A stretch of DNA of 64,000 bases from Tubiluchus corallicola (lineage: Eukaryota; Priapulida; Priapulimorpha; Priapulimorphida; Tubiluchidae). Shown here piece by piece: positions 38,901 to 49,560 of this stretch. Numbering within the stretch: the stretch's first letter is position 1; the number at the start of each line of letters is the position of its first letter. The stretch covers positions 141,501 to 205,500 of the forward strand of contig JAQGDQ010000375.1 of NCBI GenBank assembly GCA_030141605.1, written 5' to 3'. A program made the position numbers and the translations under genes. The notes beneath the pieces are model-generated. The model was not told where the DNA came from, did not search any database, and saw nothing but the letters and a program-made list of their open reading frames with translations.

Positions 38901-41900
38901 AACAAGTATTTATCTAACTGAATTGAGATCTGGTAGGCCGATTAGTTAGGATCTCCTTGTTCAAAACAAAAAATTGTAGAAATCTCTACTTCGTTAACCA
39001 TTAGAGCTGAGTAATAAGGAAAACTCAAAGCATCGAGGTACAACGGCATTGCTGAAAATAAATTTTACACCTATAAAATAAAATGACGTAATTATTCTGT
39101 AACTTTTGATTAACGTTCAACATGATTCGTGCAACAAATTCAAACCGGTATAGTCTTAGATCAAATGATACCCACTTGCTTACAGTTGCTAGAGTGCGCT
39201 GTTCCACAATGGGTGACAGGTCATTTACTGTTACAGGACCTACTCCATGGAACAGCCTGCCTATCCACATCAGGACACTTTTGAGCACTAATGCCTTTAA
39301 AATACAGATTAAAACGAACTTGTTTAAAATAGCATACAGTCTTTGAAGAGATCAAATTATTTGTCGTTATATGCTCGTATTTTGTGAATCTGTGTGTTTT
39401 TATGTATTTACTTTATATAATTTTATGAAATTTCGAAGGATTACTGTTTAATCTTGTGAACCTTTTTAAGTCTGTCTTGATTATTTTAGATATCTTTGTT
39501 TAGATAACGTTTGCTCAAAAAAGTGAGTAGTAATTATTACGAAGAATCATCGTAAACTGCTTTTACTCCTTTAAAGAGATGCTGACTGTGTTTGTTTAGT
39601 AAAAAATTAGGAAAAAATGAGCATTAGGTTTAATCACCTGTCCTGGAGCGTAAAAGCCTACTGAATATTCATAACTAAACGCGGACACAATTGTTTAAAT
39701 AGCGTGGAATGTCACAACATACATTTACTATTGCAGGCTGTCAAATACGAGGAGCGAGCAATAGACGTGCCGGACGCCCTCTGCAATAGTAGCGTTGGTC
39801 AACTACCCGAGCACAATGTAAAGCAAGATAAGGTAAGGTATCCGAAAATTTTCGATCTTGTTTTTGGAAAAAGACGATCGTATTGGTGCTGCAAAGGTTG
39901 TTATAGCATTGATGGTTGTGGTGGTGTTGTGATGGTTGTGGTGGTGATAGTGTCGGTGGTAGTGGTGGTGGTTTTAGTGGTTGCAATCGACCACCAACAT
40001 TAATGGTGATGGTGACGGCTGCGGCAGCGATAGTGGTGGTGTTGGTGATAGAGGTAACTCACGGTCCTGACAGTGGCAGGCAGTGGCCGTGGCAGCAGTG
40101 GTGGCGGTGGTGTGTAGTGGTTTAGCTATTTCTAATGATTTAAACTTTGCTCTCATTTGGTTAGCTGAATGTCTACACTGATAAAGGCGAATTTATTGTT
40201 TGGCATCATATTTACCGTATTTAGGTTAACGAAATGGCAAATGTTACGACGACAACGGTTGACAGAGGGCTCAGTCCTATCCATTGGGACTGTGCAGAAG
40301 AAAAAGAAAACACGACATTGCGAAAACCAAAACAGGTATAATTCCTTTAGTTAGAATTGCCCATATTGGGCAAATAAATGTAACTTCATCAAAATGTAAT
40401 TTATTGTCGACCAGTTTGGAACAAACTGTCATTATCAAGGTATCTGAAACCAGAATTTAAGAACAGCATCGAAATACAATTCAGTAGTTAATAACCAAAA
40501 GATATATGATATAATGTTGTATAGACAATTTAACAATTTACTTTACATATTACATATCTTGATTGGTATGAAACTATTTACTAGATATGTCGTTTCTAAA
40601 TTATGATTATGAACAGTTACGTTCGAAGCCGGTCGGCAATAAATTCCACTCCTTTACTTATTAAACATTTTAAAATTCACTCAAATTATTTCATGAAGTG
40701 ATTAAACGGTGAGTGAGTAATCTGTGTTATGCTATAGCTTAGTGTTTTTATAGAAATCTGAAAGCGCCTATTATTGTGAAGTATAAAATAATAATTCTAA
40801 AAAAGCTTGAAGCTACATTTCGAAAGCAGGTACAAAGTTAAACAAAGAAATAACCTCCTTATCAGAGACAAAATTTTCGACCACTGCATATCGTAGGTAT
40901 GGGTGCGGCATTCCACAAATGACTACTCGTCTGTCATGGGAGCGGAGCTTTCATGTGATACGCCTCAAAATAGGTGCCCCAAAAAGGCCTATAACCTCCT
41001 CATCACGAACATAATTTTCGACCACTGCATATCGTAGGTATGAGTCTGGCATTCCACAAATGACTACTCGTATCGTAGGTATGAGTCCACAAATGACTAC
41101 CCGTTTGCCATGGGAGCCGGGCTTTTAGGGGGTACAGCCCTAAATAGGTACCCCAAAAAAGGCCTATAATTTCTTCATCATAAACACGATTTTCGACCAC
41201 TGTCTAACATACGCATGAGTATGACATTCCACAAATGACTACATATTTTTCGTGAGAGCAGGGCCTTCAGGCGATAAACCATTAAATAAATACCCCAAAA
41301 AGACCTCAAGCCTCATCAACACAAACATGATTTTCGACCACTGCATGTCGTAGGTATGAACCTGGTATTCCACAGATGACTACCCATTTGGATGGAAGTG
41401 TGGCTTTCAGGGGTACACCCCAAATAGATTCCTTGTTACACAATTGTATCGTAGACCTGTGTACTACTGTGTAATACCGTTTAATAGTTAAGCGGATTAT
41501 TTTGTTTCGGGTATTTTTGGAGTAGCCATCAGACATTGTAATATCACAAAGCTGTTCAAGCAAAATTAGTTTTCATTATTAGCAATTTGATAGTTATTCA
41601 TTTATTTTACTGTAGAATTTATGCATATTACATTGCAAATATAATATGTAATATTAGGAGTATATAGTCATTATGGACGTACACTTTGCTATATAGTTGG
41701 CACATTACAGTCCAACATTTAAAAAAAGCAGTGATTTACCCTACTACCACTAGTTACATAAAGTCCGTCCACACGCGAGAGTGCCTACTAAGAAATCTGT
41801 AAACACCAGAATAACAAGTCTAGAAAAACTTTTCTGTCCCTCAAATTGCCGCGTGCTTCTACTTTCACAAGAAAAACAGTCACTATTAAGACATGTAAAC

Positions 41901-44900
41901 AATCAACATTATTTAGGATGTGGAACAGAATCTTTCTGATGTCAAGATTTATGTAGAAGCAGGCTTTCAAAGCTAAAACACTTGCGCTGTGATAAGCATT
42001 GCTTGAAATTTATTCTTTTACCGATTGCAATTATGCAGTTGCATTCATGAAATAAAGGAAAGCTTAATTCGCCCACTGAAACTTTTAGAAAAGTGCCGTG
42101 ATATCCAAATAGCTTGTGCGTCTTTAGGCTATTCGTCAGATATTAGTGCTTGAACCATCAACACAATTAAGAAATTCGCTTGCCAAAGGTATGGTACAAC
42201 TCCTAAGCAGTTAATGAAGCCAGAGTAATGAAGTTGTCAGCTGATTTCCAGGGGAAAGCCATTAAGTAAGACAAAAAGAATGGATGAGGGTGCAATGTAG
42301 ATCAGTACTGTTGCAAAAAAAATCGCGCGCACCAATTATATGTGGGTCGTTTGGAACAATGCCACAAGGGAATCACCATGAATATCTTGTTAGTATTAAT
42401 TCTACTAGTATTACTGCTACTACTAACAATAATATGATGATGACGATGATGTTCGGACGACATTTAACCTCTTTTGAAGTCAACTGTGATGAGAAGCTGT
42501 TATATCTGTTAAATCATTTTTAATAAGATAGCACATCCTAATTACACTACATTTTTTAGCGTAAACGCGGTATAAAAATCATAAAACATTCACAGTGTTT
42601 ACAGTAAAAAGAACCTTTTACTTTGTTAATTATCCCGTTGGAAGAATATTAGCTATTTTACAGAAAGGCTTGCACATGCAGTCTGCTGTTTCTCATCCTA
42701 AATAATGTTGATTGTTTACAAGTCCTGATAATAACTGGTTTTTCTGCAATGGTGAAAACATGTGGTATTGAAATATAAATTACTATTAGTACATATAACA
42801 AAAGCACTGAAGGTTTTTATTTTGGGACGTATCCCTTGAAAGCCCTGCTCCCATGACAAACGTGTAGTCACTTGTGCAATGCCACACCCACGCCTACGAT
42901 ACGAAGTAGTCGAAAATCATGTTCCTGATAAGGAGGTTATTCGTGCGCTTGGACTAAAATAGTTCACATTTGTACAATCATTCTGTGGTCATAATGAGTG
43001 TGTCAGTAGAGAATTATGCAACCGAAAACCTGTTTAGTAAATGGATTGGTGATTACCGAGAAAATTGCCCCGTGGCGATTTCCTCTGCCATGATATCCTC
43101 GGCTATTTCTTGTAATCAACGAAGATATTAAACGTCAGATGTGACTAAGTCACCTCTGCCAGTTCACTTTCTGGCCTGTGGTTTGACTAGTTTTCGGAGC
43201 CAACACAACTGCTTACATTAAGTAGCCAATGAGCTTACGAAACATTTGTAAAATATTCTTTTGTATGTTAAATTGTTCTAATACCGTTTTTTCCTAAACA
43301 CTACTCGTTAAATGGGCGATTTATAATCTACTGTGTTATAGGACGCCGCTTTGCAAGTGAATACATCACTAGAATCTGGATTTCAAGAAATGTCCAAATC
43401 AACTCCGAATTTATCAGAGTTCAGAAATCCTATCACAACTGCTGAAGCCATTGAACAGGTAACGATAATTACTGTAGCTCAGTTTCTTGGTTATCAAGTT
43501 TGTGAAGAATGTAGAAACAATGCTTTAACCTAGATATTTTTTTAATTTGTAATTTGATTAAAGTTGGAATTCTATATGATCGAAGTCCGGAGATTTAGTA
43601 AAACATTTTCGCAGTCCTACATGTTATAAAGAAAATGGCAAAAGAAAGAAAAACGATTGCCATCCTACTTTGCCTGATGATGATTTAAAAGGCAAGTCCA
43701 AAATTTACAGCTATTGTCTTTTGGTTTTTTCATTAGCTAACACTAAATTACAGTTTATAAATAAAATTTATTTAATCGGAGTTACTTTTACATTATAGAG
43801 TAGTACATAACCTTTTGCCACGAGGGAACTAAAACAATAAACAGTAGTGCACACCATATTATAACATTAAAGTATTGCTGAAACAATAAATAATTTATAA
43901 TACCCCCAATATTTAATGTGGAAGACTTGTGCTTGTCTCACCGCCTGAAATTTCTGGGGGGGGGGGGTTGATTGAAGCAGCAACTGTCGAATTCAAGATT
44001 TTTTGTCGCGCTAGCTTCTCTTTTGAATGTTCATCAACAGCATGTTCTTGGATCATTTTAGCGTGTGCTGTATCTTGCAGGATCATAGCTCCATGTGTAA
44101 AGCACACTTGAAATCTGGTGAATTTACAAACCATTTAGTTCGATTGAAGCGTTTTAAAATTGCTGCTCCGAGCATACAGCCAAGATTGTAAGCCTTCCGA
44201 GACATCCGAGGCTTCCACACCTAGTTCTGAAGGCAGACAAATTCTCAGTTGATTCACCTGTACTTCAATGTAATAAATTGCCCTGAACTCCTGTTTCTCC
44301 CCTAGCATAAAAGTTGTATATTATATTATTTAAAATTAACATAAATATTAGGTTAAAATTTAATTTGAAGGACAAGAAAAGGGGTATCTGAAGTAGGTTT
44401 CAGAAAAATCGCCTAGAAAAGTTATATTACTTTATAGCAATTTTATGCGTATATCGTATTCGCGTTGAAAGGATTTTTTGCTTGTTTTCATTTTAAATGT
44501 CTCGCAATACTGGTCCGACCGCGCCATTACATGACGTCATAGACGTACAACGTAAATCAGGAGAAGAAAAGGAATGCTAAGCTTTCCATGCAAAGTTATA
44601 TTACTTAGCATTTCGCTTACCTGCTTGAAAGGCTTATGTAACTAGAAAAGAAAATTATTAATATCACCAATTGGTAAAATGTCGTTGACTCACCTCCAGT
44701 CAATGCAGTGTGCACCACTCACTAATCAAAAAACGTATTTCGAATCTTATTGAGAAGATAACAAAAATTTAAAATTTTACTTAGTGACGAGTGTGCTACG
44801 AATGCTCTGGTTATTTTTTCAAACTTTGCTCAGTGTTATCTAAACTTGTTTCAAATTACTTTATCGTCAAAATGGCTGCGTCTACCGGTCGTGGTGGGAG

Positions 44901-47900
44901 TTTAAATTTACATGTTTTATACAGCATTACTGCCGATGCAAGCTATGTATACAAAAAGGCAGTATGTAAGTGGTATAAAATTTCAAGACGAATTGTTTAA
45001 GTTTTATTTAAGTGGAGGTGTTTCTTGTGCTTTAAAATTAATTCATTTATTAAAACGAATTATTTAAAAAATCACTTAAAATTAATATTAGGCTCTTATT
45101 CCTCACCACTCTTATTGCTGTCAATTTTAATTTAAATTCTGATATTTAGATACCTAAATAACATTGTAATGAATAGTAAAAGTAACTATGAACGCCGTTT
45201 AGGTTCTGAGACTGTCTGTTGCAAACAAATTATTGTTTCTGTTGATACTTTCTTTAACTACTGGCTTTTGGATTTATATCAGTTTTTATGTACAAGTTTT
45301 CATCATCCATATCAAAAACCTAAAGTTTTTAGAAGGACGCTACAATTATGGTGTATTACAAAATCGCTTGTCATATTTTTGTTACATTTATAGGTTCTTG
45401 ACAAGTGTAACAGTAACAGAGTGGCCAACATGCCACTTCTAGTAATGCAGACGTACACTCCATCCACGAACTGGAGCGCATCTGATGAAGTGGAAATCCA
45501 TGAAGGAACGATCGTCAATGCTCTTTACAAACACAAGCAATGGATATACGTGAAAACACCGAGCAATACGGAAGGCTTTGTTCCGTATTCTCACACCATT
45601 CCCCTCAGTCTTGTTATGGGCAAAGAACAGAGTAGTATCAGTCAGTGTTTGTCACGTGGTGGCTTGCTCAGAGCTAGCCAGTTTCAGAGATGTCGCAAAA
45701 ACTATTTTAACCAAGCGCGTTGTGGCTCATTTGACACAATTTATGAGCAGGATCCGACAGAACGTGTTCAGAATTTGGCCACTTCAACTCCATATCCACA
45801 ATCAGGACTAGATTCAATGCAACACAATAATCAAAATAACAAAAGCCATCTGGAAAACTTTGATGTGTTTCGAAAACCAGTCGGAAGAGCACCAAGAGCA
45901 GTAAGAAAAACCTCTTCTGCCAAATGCCTACCAACACAGACATCAATATTGCCGCCTCCTATAAATAGAAAAGTGACAATGAACGCCTCCTCTCCATCTC
46001 TACTGTCAACAGAACAATGTAAACTCAGGAAAGACGTCAGCACACTTTTAAATGGTAGCGGTTGTAGTGAAATTTGGAACTCAACAATGAATCATGACTC
46101 GGTACTTTATGTAGACAATGATAAACTAGTGCTCAAGAACACAGATATTTTGGATGATTCTGGACCACCTAAACCGCCCAGGACTTTGCCAGACAAAGCG
46201 TGTGCCTCAGATATTGAAATTAAGGAGCATAATACGTGTTGGGGTCAAAGATGCAAGTCTTTGCCAAGATATGTCAGTGCCGACAATATCAATGATGTCG
46301 TGCACAGAGGCAAACTCAACAGCCTTGGTCAACCAAAAACTCTGTCTCCTTCTCAACCTCCACAGTTTACTCAATCTGCAAGTAACATAATGTATGATTG
46401 CTACAACTGGAGTGAAAACACTAAACCAATTAGCAGAAATGAGATTAAAAAGCAAAGGTGTGTGTCAGTTGCAAACCGCTTTACTCCCAACAGTGCACAG
46501 GCTGTGAAGGATCTTTCCTCAAAATTAGCAAACAGCTTTTTCCTTCAGGATGTTAAGCAGGAACATCAGTTTACAGAGAAACTACCACCAAGACCGGTTT
46601 CTACCAAACATGTCCAAAAATGCTGTAACACCAAAATAGGAGATATCAGTTCAAAAATGTCTCGTTCCCTCCAAAGTCTTAACCAGCTTACCCAGTCAAC
46701 TAGTAAAAGAGGGTCTGTGGAATCATTAGCAGTTGCTTCAATGGAGGTGAAACAGTTTGCTAAAAAATCAGAAAATAAAACTGGTGATAAACAATCTGCA
46801 CTTTCACGTTCACCGGCAACGAAAACTAACGATGTTCAGATAAGCAATGATAGTACCTTATCTACCACATGCAGTTTTACTGACGTTAGCTACACTCTTC
46901 AAGACATCTCTGCCATTTTAAGTGAAGTGAGTAGTATTAGTGAGTCGCATAGCAAAAACAGTAGCAATAAAACAAAAACTGTCCCAGTTAGTAATTCATC
47001 GTCATTAGTTTCTGAGAATGAAACCAATATTTCAAAAAAGAGCAGCCAAGGTTTTCAAAAGCAATTGCATTCTTCATCAACAAACAAAGAAAGTGACCGG
47101 CATTTAACGCTTTCTGATACGTTAATTAGCTCAAATGGCACGTTAGATTCCATGGTAAATGGATCAAACTCTAGAAGTCGGTCTAGTGGTTCTTTTAAAA
47201 AATCACGACAGATGTTGATATTTGATGACCAAATGGTTCCTGAGCTTGTACCACATAGATCGCAGTTGTGTGAGCCGAATTTGGAGACGGACATTCACAG
47301 GGTGGTGGGTCCTGATTCGCTTCTTGATGAAGAAGTTTTGGAACTAAATGCTAGTAACAGCTTTAGTCCACACTTAGAAAGAGATCGTGCTGTTGATACT
47401 AGTTTAGAAGTTGCTGAAGACATTGTGGACAATTTGTATGTAGATGAAATCAACAGTCCTTGTTGGAAGGTTTTCGATATACCTTATACAAATGAGCAAA
47501 ACAAAAGTAATCTTTCACAAGGCAAGATTGAAGTAGAAAATGTCCATAATTGCAACTCTCCGGCAAAGGTTACTTTAAAAGAGACAAAGTTTTTACAATC
47601 AAGCGCTGACTCAAGTAAAGCAACCGAACAGCCCAAAATGTTCACAAAGTTAACCAACGGTCCGATGCTGACGATTTTGTACGATTTTGCCGGTGAAGAA
47701 GAAGATGATTTAGTTGTGAAAAGGGGAGAAACCGTCCAATTGCTCAATAATGATGATCAGCAATGGTTCTGGGTTGCTAAACACACTGGGGCTAGAAAGG
47801 CAGAGGGTTTCATTCCGGCAAGCTATTGTATCGTAGCTAAAAATCAAACTGGTGCAGGGAAGAAAAGTATGCCAGGCGAGTTACCACGTGACACATCCAT

Positions 47901-47916
47901 TCAAACGTACTTATAG
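32834..47916 (+). CDS. SH3-linker-SH3 adaptor protein, 6 exons (long form)
   Basis: The exons are 32834-32996, 38418-38626, 39737-39832, 40225-40335, 43342-43458 and 45394-47916. Phases join cleanly (1, then 0 throughout) to give about 1072 residues. Likely a cytoplasmic scaffold that brings proline-rich partners together. SH3-1 lies in the last exon at about residues 247-302 (LLVMQTYTPS ... DEVEIHEG ... QWIYVKTPSNTEGFVPYS). SH3-2 lies at about 991-1048 (LTILYDFAGEEEDDLVVKRG ... WFWVAK ... EGFIPASYCIV). Between them is a Ser/Asn-rich disordered linker with the proline motif PPKPPRTLP and LPPRPVSTK. The C-terminus QTYL fits a class I PDZ ligand. The last exon is secure; the upstream exons are short, and the first exon is the least certain. 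I do not recognise an orthologue by name. Confidence 0.7.
36250..36465 (-). pseudogene. Possible exon or relic resembling an eIF4G MIF4G segment
   Basis: On the minus strand, after an acceptor-like CTATTATAG, a frame runs through VKDFKKRLLRHMRRILNKLC PTSVDKLNEI and stops at 36250. RxVRxILNKLTPxxxxxL is a hallmark of the MIF4G domain in eIF4G-type translation factors. The match is short and no clear donor or flanking exon was found, so it may be a relic or chance. It lies inside an SH3-gene intron on the opposite strand. Confidence 0.3.
38418..38626 (+). CDS. SH3 gene exon 2
   Basis: The acceptor is TTTCATTTTTAG and the donor CTG|GTATGG; phase 1 in, phase 0 out. It encodes a basic, Ser/Pro-rich stretch (RKRPSTVPNPFVKLP ... 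AHRAHSFDSLPSSRTRKTKL). An alternative donor at 38579/38580 (GTAACC) would leave phase 1. The opposite strand is also open here (see findings), so the strand is not beyond doubt. Confidence 0.5.
38780..39012 (-). repeat. Inverted copies of the AT-rich tandem repeat family
   Basis: Two units read on the minus strand as GCTCTAATGGTTAACGAAG ... CTACAATTTTTTGTTTTGAAC and GCTCTAATTAATTAACTATT ... GATTGCTACAAG ... TTTGTTTTG. They match the plus-strand units at about 4340-4965. Confidence 0.55.
39110..39530 (+). mobile_element. LINE 3'-end fragment (RT C-terminus)
   Basis: The reading frame 39122-39346 encodes YSLRSNDTHLLTVARVRC, MGDRSFTVTGPTPWNSLPIH and FKIQIKTNLFKIAYSL-stop. GDRSFxxxGPxxWNSLPxxI followed by FKxxLKTxLF is the standard C-terminal tail of CR1/Jockey-type LINE ORF2 proteins. 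Only this tail and a short 3' UTR remain, typical of a 5'-truncated insertion. It lies in an SH3-gene intron, sense orientation. Confidence 0.8.
39737..39832 (+). CDS. SH3 gene exon 3
   Basis: Thirty-two codons, phase 0 to 0, acceptor TACTATTGCAG and strong donor AAG|GTAAGG. It encodes AVKYEERAIDVPDALCNSS and GQLPEHNVKQDK. Confidence 0.6.
40225..40335 (+). CDS. SH3 gene exon 4
   Basis: Thirty-seven codons, phase 0 to 0, acceptor CGTATTTAG and donor CAG|GTATAA. It encodes VNEMANVTTTTVDRGLSPIH followed by WDCAEEKENTTLRKPKQ. The frame was found only by following phase from the neighbouring exons. Confidence 0.55.
40851..41433 (+). repeat. Tandem repeat, about 141-bp unit, four diverged copies
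   Basis: Units begin near 40851, 40991, 41166 and 41305 and share CGACCACTGCATATCGTAGG, ATTCCACAAATGACTAC and CATGGGAGC. Unit 2 carries an internal partial duplication of ATCGTAGGTATGAGT...ACAAATGACTAC. An inverted single copy lies at 42815-42941. Confidence 0.85.
42815..42941 (-). repeat. Inverted solitary copy of the 141-bp repeat
   Basis: Read on the minus strand it gives AATAACCTCCTTATCAGGAA, TATCGTAGGCGTGGGTGTGG, GACTACACGTTTGTCATGGG and AGCAGGGCTTTCAAGG. All match units of the array at 40851-41433. Confidence 0.85.
43342..43458 (+). CDS. SH3 gene exon 5
   Basis: Thirty-nine codons, phase 0 to 0, acceptor GTGTTATAG and donor CAG|GTAACG. It encodes DAALQVNTSLESGFQEMSKS and TPNLSEFRNPITTAEAIEQ. 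Confidence 0.65.
44532..44539. promoter_or_regulatory. CRE palindrome upstream of alternative first exon
   Basis: TGACGTCA, the full cAMP-response element, about 340 bp upstream of the ATG at 44872. The surrounding 60 bp are more GC-rich than the intron. Consistent with an internal promoter, but a single site can occur by chance. Confidence 0.4.
44872..44961 (+). CDS. SH3 gene alternative first exon (short form)
   Basis: ATG in strong context (TCAAAATGGCTGCG, also a YY1-type element) opens 30 codons, MAASTGRGGSLNLHVLYSIT then ADASYVYKKA, ending at the donor GCA|GTATGT in phase 0. The terminal exon at 45394 accepts phase 0, so this would start an isoform of about 870 residues that keeps both SH3 domains. 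Confidence 0.6.
45394..47916 (+). CDS. SH3 gene terminal exon (both SH3 domains)
   Basis: A 2523-bp exon, 840 codons plus stop, entered in phase 0 after the acceptor TTACATTTATAG. The in-frame TAG of the acceptor shows the frame cannot begin earlier without splicing. If unspliced transcripts exist, the first internal ATG is at 45430. It contains SH3-1, the long Ser/Asn/Lys-rich linker with PPKPPRTLP, and SH3-2. Confidence 0.93.
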   Translation, partial: VLDKCNSNRVANMPLLVMQTYTPSTNWSASDEVEIHEGTIVNALYKHKQWIYVKTPSNTEGFVPYSHTIPLSLVMGKEQSSISQCLSRGGLLRASQFQRCRKNYFNQARCGSFDTIYEQDPTERVQNLATSTPYPQSGLDSMQHNNQNNKSHLENFDVFRKPVGRAPRAVRKTSSAKCLPTQTSILPPPINRKVTMNASSPSLLSTEQCKLRKDVSTLLNGSGCSEIWNSTMNHDSVLYVDNDKLVLKNTDILDDSGPPKPPRTLPDKACASDIEIKEHNTCWGQRCKSLPRYVSADNINDVVHRGKLNSLGQPKTLSPSQPPQFTQSASNIMYDCYNWSENTKPISRNEIKKQRCVSVANRFTPNSAQAVKDLSSKLANSFFLQDVKQEHQFTEKLPPRPVSTKHVQKCCNTKIGDISSKMSRSLQSLNQLTQSTSKRGSVESLAVASMEVKQFAKKSENKTGDKQSALSRSPATKTNDVQISNDSTLSTTCSFTDVSYTLQDISAILSEVSSISESHSKNSSNKTKTVPVSNSSSLVSENETNISKKSSQGFQKQLHSSSTNKESDRHLTLSDTLISSNGTLDSMVNGSNSRSRSSGSFKKSRQMLIFDDQMVPELVPHRSQLCEPNLETDIHRVVGPDSLLDEEVLELNASNSFSPHLERDRAVDTSLEVAEDIVDNLYVDEINSPCWKVFDIPYTNEQNKSNLSQGKIEVENVHNCNSPAKVTLKETKFLQSSADSSKATEQPKMFTKLTNGPMLTILYDFAGEEEDDLVVKRGETVQLLNNDDQQWFWVAKHTGARKAEGFIPASYCIVAKNQTGAGKKSMPGELPRDTSIQTYL

Positions 47917-48000
47917 ATTTTGCTGCTAGATTTATTGATTTTTATTTGTGAGAGATGTTTGTTCTGATGTGCTTCCTTAACGAATGAATAACCTTATTCT

Positions 48001-48006
48001 AATAAA
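48001..48006 (+). terminator. Poly(A) signal of SH3 gene
   Basis: AATAAA 85 nt after the stop codon. Confidence 0.7.
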
Positions 48007-49066
48007 ATGATTTGTAGAAGCCAAGTTTATTTCGTCAATAACGAAAATTAAATCACAAAATAATATTAATTTTTTAACGAATTAATTAATAATAGCGAAT
48101 GAATTTTTGCTATACTCGCTGAGAGGTTTTGTATCAGAAAATTTGTTACTATTGGGTTCCTTCTTCACATTTATTTTGCGATATGTAAGATTTTCTGTGT
48201 TTTTCCCAATTACAAATACGACGTAAACCTATAATCATTTTGTTGCGAGCACAAAATAATAGACACCAACGTAAATAATTTGAGATAGTATTCCAATGTA
48301 AATAATTATGTCCTTTGTAATAGTGAAATTAAATTAATTTATTGGAAGTTAATTTAGTAATAATTCAGTTCGATATTATTATTGATTAATAATTTTATAT
48401 TTGTACATAAACATAGAACAATAAATCGTAGTTAGTTTTTCAAAGTTCATTGTTATTGCGTGAGACTTCGATGGCGGTGTTGTTGTTTTTTTGCTGCTGG
48501 GTCACAATCTGATAAGTCTTCTTCCGTTGGATGGCGCAGGTGGTATATTCATGGATCATGTACGCATACAACTATGTAACAGCCATTGCCGTCTTACCGG
48601 AGAGGTGAAAAGCGTGTCCACTGTCAAGAATTATAATGTCACTAGCTGTTAACTGCCCAGAAACTGCTAAAACATGCAAATGAAATACTGATATATTTGT
48701 TTTATTACTATAATTTTTTCCACATTTTACCAACTAGTTTTTAAAATTTCTGAAAAGCTAATTTCTGTGAAATGAGGGCATTTCTACTGGCACTTACTGT
48801 CAGCCCTCATAGTTATGCTGTAGTAACTGCAAAAACAACATGAGTATTCTGTTGTTTTTCCTAAAAAATCATACATCCTAGTAGTAACGCACAAAACTGG
48901 TGATTTATTTGCGAAAATTCCTGATACTTCCAGACTATCTGGGCGAAAACCGTTAGTGTGACTGATGTGTACTTTAGTTTTGTCATAATGTACAATGTGG
49001 AACATATATATATGGGAGGAATTGGTGCTTTGATTGAGTAAACTGGAGAGCTTGGGCGCAGATATA
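48007..49066. other. Intergenic stretch without gene
   Basis: Between the convergent SH3 (+) and NIT (-) genes. Apart from poly(A) signals on either side (48001 plus; 48904-48909 minus) I see nothing supportable. Confidence 0.6.
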
Positions 49067-49560
49067 CTAAGTATTGTTTTGCATGGGTGGAAAGAAACTA
49101 CCAGCCATAGACTTTGTGGCCATCACCATTAAACTACGCATTTTAATCTTCAGTGGTTTATCGAGTACTGCTTTCAACATTAAGCAAGCAGTAACCCACA
49201 TGAGAAGAGAAATAATAATGGCGACTATACAACCAGCTGTGTCTCGAGCATATTTGTTTGACTCAGTTTTTAGTTCCTGTTGTGCACCAAGGTCAATTTT
49301 ATCCGCCATCGTTCTCAGCAACTTTAGGTAGCGATCCATAAAGCCTGTCCACTTGTTTGCTTGAGGCAGATTTGGAAGGGCTGCTCTGTTTTCTACCGGT
49401 AACTTTTCCATGCGGACAAGGTTTTTATAATGGTTTGAATCCAAGTATTTAAAGTATAAGTCGTCCGTGTCGCTGGTGATTTCTGTTAGAGCACTCACGT
49501 AGGCTGCACCTAGAGTGTCACTTCTCACGTAGAGACTGTGCTGGTCTGGGGGTAAAATAC
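49067..49560 (-). CDS. NIT-like paralogue 1, exon 2
   Basis: It begins ILPPDQHSLYVRSDTLGAAY, contains a helical stretch (NKWTGFMDRYLKLLRTMADK), the second membrane segment, and a tail ending FFPPMQNNT-stop. AATAAA on the minus strand at 48904-48909 fits as the poly(A) signal. Confidence 0.8.

Noticed and set aside
39704-40156. Val/Gly-rich and Pro-rich frames around 39.9-40.1 kb
   Set aside because: GTGGTG-type low-complexity DNA downstream of the exon 3 donor explains them.
40851-41433. Possible CRISPR-like array
   Set aside because: Units are tandem and diverged without constant repeats and unique spacers, and this is an animal genome.
45578-47747. Several frames on both strands inside the SH3 terminal exon
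   Set aside because: They are shadows of the 840-codon exon in other frames.
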